Assembly: GCA_016764015.1 (NCBI GenBank)
Contig: JAESSR010000161.1
Coordinates: 1-18,626 of the forward strand
Direction of reading: 5' to 3'
DNA: 18,626 bases
Source of the DNA: Phycisphaerales bacterium
GTDB taxonomy: Bacteria; Planctomycetota; Phycisphaerae; Phycisphaerales; UBA1924
Each line of letters opens with the position of its first letter. Position 1 is the stretch's first letter. The notes beneath the pieces were generated by a model. That model did not search any database and was not told the origin of the DNA. It worked only from the letters and a program-made list of their open reading frames with translations. Below are positions 12,957 to 18,626 of this stretch, in pieces. Position numbers and translations under genes: made by a program.

Positions 12957-15900
12957 TTATTCGGTGTCAGTTTCAGCCTCGACTCTGTCAGCTAACGGTG
13001 CAACTTGTGGGTTGCCGTTGTTCTCAGCATCTTGTAATCGGTATCGGATAGATCGGAGTTCGATACTCATCGCATCGAGTGCTCGTTGGTTGATCGGCGA
13101 TCGTGATTTAATAAGACGAATCCCCGAGCGCGTGATGTCCTCCGCTCCGAGCCAAGCTTCATTGGCGCGTTCTTTGTAGCCGCCCCGCCAGAGCGCATCA
13201 CCAAGGTGGAGCATAATCGTTGGGTTCGATCGTTCGATATCGAGTTGTGTCGCACGCTCAAGAAGACGAATTGCACCCTCGGTAATCAGTTCACCATCTT
13301 CATCAGCGACATCATCGAATATCCCGAGCTTGTATCGTACCCAGGCAAGTGAGTCGATCACCGAAGCTTCTTGGGGGAGTGCCTTGGCTGCTCGTTCGAG
13401 TAGCTCAACGGCATAGTCCATCCGTTCGCCAGTCTCGGCGAGCATGTACCCATAATCATTGTTCGACCAGGGATGGTCAGGGTCGTAGGAGAGTGAGAGC
13501 TGGTAATACGATGCGGATTGATCGTCTCGCTCGAACGATGTAGTCAACGCTGCAGCGGTATACGCAAGGTCCGCGCGCATCTGGTCAAGAGTTTCTGCTT
13601 TTCGACCGCGATCAGGCGTGCCTAATCGGGTTGTGGTGAGCTTGATCATTTCCTGCATCAGCCCGCGTTCTTCAAGCAGATCAAGCACGCCGATCATGTT
13701 GGCGTTGGTTCCGACCGCAGCGAGTAGCTGGAATGTTTCAACCGCGAAATCAGAATCAAGCGAGTTTTCGTGGGTCGCAAAGCGAGTGATGAGCATGATC
13801 GCTTCATGTGTTCTGTTTTCGCCAAGCAATGCCCGGATCGGCAACCCCCTGAGCGTGTTCTGATCTTCTTCATCATCAGTCTGTTCAACAGCTTGATGAA
13901 CGACCTGGATGATCTGCTCCATGTCGATTTCCGGAAGCGACGCCATAAGTAAGACCTTGACACGCGAGAGCGCATAGCCGAGATCGAGGGAATGGTTCTC
14001 GATCACCGAGATCACCCAGAGGATGTCGGCTTCGTGATTGAGCGTTTCGACAGCGTTCGCCATTGAAAACACAACACGGGTCAGGCGTTCTCGTTGCGAT
14101 GGAAGGAGTTGGTAGCTATCGGGGAGTAAGCCACTGAGTAGCGAGCGAAGCGATTCGTTTGCTTCACTTGTTGATTGAGTTGCGAGGTGGCGGGCATACT
14201 CGATTTTCAAGTCAACTCCATGTAATCCTTCGAGCCGGGCAACAAAGTGCGACTCGGCTTCATCGGGCATTTCAAGCGGGCCTGCGAGCAGTTGCTCTAA
14301 GGCTCTCGCCAGCTCGAATGATCCTGTTCTCGCGTATTCGTTTGTCAAGAGACTACGCGTTTGATCATACTCTTTGAGCTCGACGAGCCCTTGGGCGATG
14401 AGCAATGCGGTGCTTGTTGAGTTTGGATCGAGCGTAAGGCGTGCCTTGAGCCACTCAATCCCATCGACCAAAGCATCGGGCTGATCTTGTGTGCTCTGGG
14501 TTTTCCAGATGCTCATCAAGAGCTCGTACCCGATCCCCCGTTGAGGATGCGATTGGTTGAGTTCTTTGAGCAAGAGCTCGGCTTCATCAACAAACCCGTT
14601 CCGTGCGAGCTCGGTGGCGCGGATCAACCCAAAGAATGCCGATCGAGGACGGGCAGAGGAGAGCTGGCGGACAAGGTAGCGGAGTTCCTCGCTATCACCC
14701 AGCGGTGAAGCCGAAGACCGCAGCGAAAAGAGCTGCTCGTAGACCATCTCGTTGTATGGATCAAGCTCTGACGCTCGCTCAAGGAATGATACTGCTGAAT
14801 CGAAGTCCCCGAGCGTCTGGGCGATCTGTGCACCAAGCATCAGATCATGTACATCTGCATCCGCATCGTTGGCCTGTGCTTTGATCAGCTCCCATGCCTG
14901 GGCAGGGTGTTGATCAATGATCAGTGTGGAGGCGCGGAGCCGAGTCGTATGACGATCGTCTTGCTCAGATGTGTGCTCAAGCCATGAACGCAGTGAGTCC
15001 ATGCTTGGGTCAGGATCGAACTTGCCCGTGAGTGCCAGAGCCTGGATATGGATCGCGATCCAGTCTGCAGTCCGATCTTGGGTGTATTCAAGCGTGTCAA
15101 GATGTCCGATGAGATCGGCGCGATGAAGTGATATCCCGAGCGATGCGAGAAGCAGCTGAGCACTCTCGGTGCGTACATCATTGTGCTCACGCATGAACGC
15201 AACGGGATCAGAGAGCGTTCTGAGGAACCCGGATGCGATCGCTCTCGAAACCTGCGGATTCACTTCAAGGATCGAGAGAGCCGATTGATAGCGTTCGGAT
15301 TCGTCATAAACCTTGCCCAGTACATCGGCGAAGATCAATGGAGAGTTAGCATCGAGCCCGGCTGAGCCAAGCCGAGCGATTGCATCTGTGGTGCTCAGTG
15401 ATGCGAGTTCGATGCCCAAAAGCGATTGGCGGGTCGAGTCGGTGTTCCCCGGATTTTGGGAGGCAGCTTTGATTGCTGAGCCGAAGACATCTGAAACGCC
15501 TTCGATCGATGCGAGGGCACTCGCCCATCGAAGTTCTTGGGTGCCCAGATCATTGGCGTTGAGCTCAAGGTGACTGAGAAACAACAGGGCCGCTTTGGAG
15601 GGGTGCCCGGCGCGAAGCGCAGAACTGATCTGACGAGAAACGAGTGCAAGTGGAGCTTGTTTGACCCCTTGCCCGGCATTGGCATACGCCTCTTGGGCGC
15701 GTTGGTGGGCACCGATCGATGCCCATGCATCGCCAGTAAGAATCCATAGATTGGATCGTTGGTTCACGACCTGAATAATCTCTCGCTTCCATCGGAGATC
15801 ACGCGATGAATAGTCAAATGAATCAAGCGCCTCTCCAAGTGTCTGTGCGCCCGCCTTGAGATATCCATCGTTGATTTGCCCGGTCCCAAGCAAGACACCC

Positions 15901-16637
15901 GCGATCGACCGGGCCATCGGGTGATTGCCCAGCGTCTTGGCACCCAACGCTTGGGTAGTAAGCATCATGCTTCGTTGGTATTCATTTTTTTCAGTCGCTG
16001 CCCCAGCCAGGTGCACCAGCATCCTTGGTGAGCGATCACCGAGGACATACGCTCGTTCAAAGGCGTTGATCGCTCCTGTACGATCGTTGAGCAGCACGAG
16101 CGTACTGCCGAGCTCACGCTGTATCGAAGCAGAACTCGGATCGAGCTTGGCAGCCTGCTGATAGAGCCCTTGGGCTTGCCCGAGTTCTCCACGCTGACGC
16201 AGTGAGCGAGCCCGTGCGTAGAGCTTGATCGCGTGCGTTCGACGATTCTGATCAATATCCTGCGCATCAATATTCGGTTGATTCTCTGTATCATCATTTA
16301 TGGAGTACTCAGCGTCGAAGGCTGGGACAGACAACGCTTTCTGATAGGCCGACGATCCGACTGCGAGCGTTTCTAGGGCATCAGGGAGAATGACCTTGAT
16401 AATCGCATCGTCAACCCGCTGAGTTGTTTCGAGTGATTCGAGCTCCGCGCGGGCTTCGAGGGTTCGGATCGGGTCTTCGATATGTTCCGTCGCACGGATC
16501 ACACGCTGTTGGTTTGATTGTTGAGCTGTGCAAGCAGGGAGGATACAAAGTACCAATCCCACTGAGCCAACAACTGAGCCGACCATTGAACAAACAAGGG
16601 CATTCACAAACAACGGGTGATATGGACTACGAATCAC
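12957..16637 (-). CDS. Large tetratricopeptide-repeat protein, probable lipoprotein
   Basis: A 1226-residue protein. The N-terminus has a long hydrophobic stretch ending in CILPACTAQQ, a plausible but non-ideal lipobox (Pro at -2), suggesting export and lipid anchoring. A TPR block is clear at about 135-230 (ARSLRQRGELGQAQGLYQQA, then AINAFERAYVLGDRSP). A second lies at about 1060-1172 (NDYGYMLAETG, VIDSLAWVRYKLG, IMLHLGDALWRGG), the latter resembling the C-terminal TPR block common in outer-membrane-associated TPR proteins. The middle is helical with weaker repeats. The ATG overlaps the stop of the upstream HhH gene by 4 bases (ATGA), indicating translational coupling. Partners are unknown; a scaffold in the envelope is an inference. 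Its presence in a translation/repair operon is unexpected. Confidence 0.85.
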   Translation of the reverse strand: MIRSPYHPLFVNALVCSMVGSVVGSVGLVLCILPACTAQQSNQQRVIRATEHIEDPIRTLEARAELESLETTQRVDDAIIKVILPDALETLAVGSSAYQKALSVPAFDAEYSINDDTENQPNIDAQDIDQNRRTHAIKLYARARSLRQRGELGQAQGLYQQAAKLDPSSASIQRELGSTLVLLNDRTGAINAFERAYVLGDRSPRMLVHLAGAATEKNEYQRSMMLTTQALGAKTLGNHPMARSIAGVLLGTGQINDGYLKAGAQTLGEALDSFDYSSRDLRWKREIIQVVNQRSNLWILTGDAWASIGAHQRAQEAYANAGQGVKQAPLALVSRQISSALRAGHPSKAALLFLSHLELNANDLGTQELRWASALASIEGVSDVFGSAIKAASQNPGNTDSTRQSLLGIELASLSTTDAIARLGSAGLDANSPLIFADVLGKVYDESERYQSALSILEVNPQVSRAIASGFLRTLSDPVAFMREHNDVRTESAQLLLASLGISLHRADLIGHLDTLEYTQDRTADWIAIHIQALALTGKFDPDPSMDSLRSWLEHTSEQDDRHTTRLRASTLIIDQHPAQAWELIKAQANDADADVHDLMLGAQIAQTLGDFDSAVSFLERASELDPYNEMVYEQLFSLRSSASPLGDSEELRYLVRQLSSARPRSAFFGLIRATELARNGFVDEAELLLKELNQSHPQRGIGYELLMSIWKTQSTQDQPDALVDGIEWLKARLTLDPNSTSTALLIAQGLVELKEYDQTRSLLTNEYARTGSFELARALEQLLAGPLEMPDEAESHFVARLEGLHGVDLKIEYARHLATQSTSEANESLRSLLSGLLPDSYQLLPSQRERLTRVVFSMANAVETLNHEADILWVISVIENHSLDLGYALSRVKVLLMASLPEIDMEQIIQVVHQAVEQTDDEEDQNTLRGLPIRALLGENRTHEAIMLITRFATHENSLDSDFAVETFQLLAAVGTNANMIGVLDLLEERGLMQEMIKLTTTRLGTPDRGRKAETLDQMRADLAYTAAALTTSFERDDQSASYYQLSLSYDPDHPWSNNDYGYMLAETGERMDYAVELLERAAKALPQEASVIDSLAWVRYKLGIFDDVADEDGELITEGAIRLLERATQLDIERSNPTIMLHLGDALWRGGYKERANEAWLGAEDITRSGIRLIKSRSPINQRALDAMSIELRSIRYRLQDAENNGNPQVAPLADRVEAETDTE

Positions 16638-17302
16638 GATGATGAACCCTTCGCGGTTTTCTTCATTGCACGCTCATTGGTCGCCCAGTGTTCTATCAAG
16701 GTGTAATACCTGAGCGCATCGTTGGCACGCACAAGTCGCTCCATCCGCTGGGTTTGTTCCCAAATATTGAGCGATGTATCGGTAATCCCATGATGAGAGA
16801 GCTGTTTGGTAAGCCATTCGTCGATAGGAAACGCATGCCATCCGAGCCCAAGAAGTATCACTCTTGATGAAACAAAGGGCGGCAAACCATCGATCGATCT
16901 GAAATACTCAATCACATCCTTTTTATTCATTTCACGGAGGTGAGCGAGCGAGAGGGTGTTCTCTTTCCGGAAGATCGCATTGAGGATTGCGTTGAGTCTT
17001 TGGCAACGCTCCAAGCTCTTTGGATACCGAGATGGGAACACGCGAACGAGTTCTTCAGGAGAACAGACCCGCAGCTCATTGAGATCAACGAGCCCTTGCT
17101 CAATGCTGTGTGCCGCATTGACAGCATGCTCGATCGAGCTCTCCCAAACAAGCATTGAAAAAACCAACTCACTGATCAACGGGTCGGTCGAGAGAATGGT
17201 GGTGTCGATCAGATTCGCGCACGCTACGCTGCCGAGATGCCCAAATGGCTCGACAAGCGAGTCCATAAACTTGCTCAGGATATCAGTCTCTGGCATGTTC
17301 AC
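16634..17302 (-). CDS. Degenerate HhH-GPD (endonuclease III-like) protein
   Basis: A 222-residue protein whose middle matches the HhH-GPD DNA-glycosylase fold: YFRSIDGLPPFVSSRVILLGL (about 133-153) then HAFPIDEWLTKQL with a conserved-looking Asp161 at the glycosylase position. The lysine needed for lyase activity is absent (the PPFVSSR region replaces the usual G-x-x-R-K-T-A), and there is no C-terminal cysteine cluster. If enzymatic, it would be a monofunctional glycosylase; it may only bind DNA. It starts with GTG at 17302, overlapping the rbfA stop by 4 bases (ATG at 17296 is an alternative), and ends overlapping the TPR gene by 4 bases. It is distinct from the complete nth at 9356-10102. 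The fold call is moderate. Confidence 0.7.
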   Translation of the reverse strand: MNMPETDILSKFMDSLVEPFGHLGSVACANLIDTTILSTDPLISELVFSMLVWESSIEHAVNAAHSIEQGLVDLNELRVCSPEELVRVFPSRYPKSLERCQRLNAILNAIFRKENTLSLAHLREMNKKDVIEYFRSIDGLPPFVSSRVILLGLGWHAFPIDEWLTKQLSHHGITDTSLNIWEQTQRMERLVRANDALRYYTLIEHWATNERAMKKTAKGSSS

Positions 17303-17769
17303 CCGTTGGTATCCCCTTGAACTTCTTTAGGCTGTGCTTCAGATGATGAGTCTGAATCTGGTTCTGGATCGGGTGTCATGTCGGGCATCGACGGTGCCTG
17401 GGACCACTTCGAGGAGGACTTTGTTGCCTGCTCTTGACGATCTTGTTCGAGGATCGAGAACACTTCTTGTTCGGCTTTGTGACCCTCATCGTAGATGAGC
17501 TTGAGTGTTGGCATCTCTTTGATATGGATGCGTTCCATAACATCTCGACGCAATCGTTTGGTCGCAGCGGTTAAGCCATGCATCGTGAGGCTGGCACGCT
17601 CTTCGGGCAAGATCGAGATATATGCCTTGGCATTCTTGAGATCATCAGAAACCTCGACTTTCGTCACCGTCACGAGCCCACGGATGCGTGGATCGTTGAG
17701 CCCACGCGCCAAGCGCTGTTGGAGCTCTTGTTGGATATTCGATGCGATTTGCAGGCTTCGGCGTCTCAA
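17299..17769 (-). CDS. rbfA: 30S ribosome-binding factor A
   Basis: A 156-residue RbfA, a KH-like small-subunit assembly factor acting on the 16S rRNA 5' helix. Family motifs are IASNIQQELQQRLARGLNDPRI, VTVTKVEVSDDLKNAKAYISI and MPTLKLIYDEG. The last 40 or so residues form an acidic, Ser/Pro-rich tail beyond the usual 115-130 residues. The start is TTG at 17769, supported by GGAG 8 bases upstream and because it begins the conserved segment. It lies downstream of infB, the classical gene order, with an 81-base gap holding a strong hairpin. Confidence 0.95.
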   Translation of the reverse strand: MRRRSLQIASNIQQELQQRLARGLNDPRIRGLVTVTKVEVSDDLKNAKAYISILPEERASLTMHGLTAATKRLRRDVMERIHIKEMPTLKLIYDEGHKAEQEVFSILEQDRQEQATKSSSKWSQAPSMPDMTPDPEPDSDSSSEAQPKEVQGDTNG

Positions 17770-17807
17770 GCGGGCGTCTCCGACTCAGAAAATGGATTGA
17801 AAGAAAG

Positions 17808-17835
17808 CGCACGCCGATGGCTACATCGGCGTGCG
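17808..17835 (-). terminator. Hairpin between infB and rbfA
   Basis: CGCACGCCGATG (17808-17819) and CATCGGCGTGCG (17824-17835) form a perfect 12-bp stem with a 4-base loop. On the minus strand it is followed by the U-rich but interrupted CUUUCUUUC. It may be a partial terminator or attenuator that sets rbfA below infB, or an mRNA-stabilising structure. Confidence 0.6.
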
Positions 17836-17850
17836 ATGAGGGAACCTTTG

Positions 17851-18626
17851 TTAGTCGTCAAGCGTTCTTGCGACTTCGATCGTCTTGTAGCATTCAAGCA
17901 CATCGCCCGACTTGATGTCGTCGTACCCGATGATCTTCATGCCGCACTCCATGTTGGCGCGAACCTCTTTGGCATCGTCCTTGAACCGCTTGAGCTGTTC
18001 GAGCTTGCGGCCGTTTTCGATGACCACGCCATCGCGCGTCACACGGATAAGCGCGTCGCGTTGAACAATGCCGTCGGTGACGAAACAACCGGCAATCGTG
18101 CCGACCTTCGAGACCTTGAAGACCTCGCGGACCTCTGCGTGCCCGATGACCTCTTCGCGGATATCCGGCGAGAGCAAGCCCTCGACAGCCTTCTTGATAT
18201 CGTCGACGATGTGATAAATAACCTGATAGTTACGAATCTCAACGCCCTTGTTCTCAGCGAGCGCACGCCCCTTCGAGTTGGCGATGACATTGAACCCGAT
18301 GATGATGGCTTTGGATGCCTCGGCGAGCAAGATATCTGATTCAGTAATCCCACCAACCGCTTGGTGAATCACGCGGACCTTGACCTCTTCGTTGCCAACC
18401 TTCTGGATTTCAGATTTGAGCACATCGACCGAGCCTTGGACATCGGCCTTGAGCACCACAAGGATTTCCTTGAGTTCTGAGTCGGCGATCTGGGTGAACA
18501 TGTTGTCGAGGGTAAGCTTCGGAATCGCGAGCAATGCTTCACGCTCACGCTCTCGGCGTTCGGCAGCAGCCTTCTCGGCTTTCTTGAGTGAACCCAAGCA
18601 GTAGAACTTATCACCCGCATCTGGAA
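17851..18626 (-). CDS. infB: Translation initiation factor IF-2 (C-terminal part)
   Basis: The last 257 residues of IF-2; the gene continues beyond the right edge, so the GTPase domain is not seen. Visible are the end of the beta-barrel domain (PDAGDKFYCLGSLKKAEK), domain C1 (LVVLKADVQGSVDVL, VIHQAVGGITESDILLA) and domain C2, which binds the formyl-Met end of initiator tRNA (EVFKVSKVGTIAGCFVTDG, LKRFKDDAKEV, MECGMKI). All expected blocks are present and the stop is normal. It heads the minus-strand run infB, rbfA, HhH-GPD, TPR, and the usual infB-rbfA linkage is kept. Confidence 0.98.
   Translation of the reverse strand, partial: PDAGDKFYCLGSLKKAEKAAAERREREREALLAIPKLTLDNMFTQIADSELKEILVVLKADVQGSVDVLKSEIQKVGNEEVKVRVIHQAVGGITESDILLAEASKAIIIGFNVIANSKGRALAENKGVEIRNYQVIYHIVDDIKKAVEGLLSPDIREEVIGHAEVREVFKVSKVGTIAGCFVTDGIVQRDALIRVTRDGVVIENGRKLEQLKRFKDDAKEVRANMECGMKIIGYDDIKSGDVLECYKTIEVARTLDD

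Noticed and set aside
1..18626. CRISPR arrays, rRNA genes, insertion sequences with transposase
   Set aside because: No regularly spaced repeats, no rRNA signature and no transposase motif seen on either strand.

Overview
The window reads like a chromosomal segment of a planctomycete, most likely class Phycisphaerae. This is inferred only from the flavour of the proteins and the gene mix; there is no rRNA or other decisive marker. GC is moderate and many genes lack a clear Shine-Dalgarno. Nearly every gene is on the minus strand. The exceptions are a tRNA-Arg and one TIM-barrel gene.

Reading from high to low coordinates, which is the direction of transcription, the right third (18626-11636) is a translation/RNA operon. 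It holds the 3' end of infB (IF-2), rbfA, a degenerate HhH-GPD DNA-glycosylase-like gene, a 1226-residue TPR lipoprotein, yebC and a DUF1643 gene. The first three junctions after rbfA are tight: rbfA, the HhH gene and the TPR gene overlap by 4 bases each. A perfect 12-bp hairpin sits between infB and rbfA. The cluster ends at a 116-bp inverted repeat (11511-11626), which separates it from a convergent TIM-barrel gene.

The middle (11504-4361) carries that TIM-barrel gene, a divergent four-helix membrane protein overlapping endonuclease III (nth), and an AT-richer orphan gene with a HEPN-like signature. After these come tRNA-Arg(CCG) with a strong terminator, an MFS transporter and a secreted S41 (CtpA-type) protease. 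Hairpins of one sequence family lie just downstream of both nth and the orphan gene. The gap 3782-4360 holds a terminator and three copies of a GC-rich REP-like repeat.

The left end (3781-1) is the most unusual part. pdhA and pdhB (pyruvate dehydrogenase E1 alpha and beta), normally adjacent, are separated by four tightly packed co-directional genes: a PIN-like protein of low GC, an MntA-type nucleotidyltransferase antitoxin, a HepT-type HEPN toxin and a SAM methyltransferase. The translation-start segment of pdhB occurs a second time, as a damaged copy forming the 3' end of the PIN-like gene. The methyltransferase-hepT-mntA block is therefore bracketed by imperfect direct repeats of the pdhB start. 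This looks like a toxin-antitoxin cassette embedded in a central-metabolism operon, and it is the best candidate here for something not yet described.
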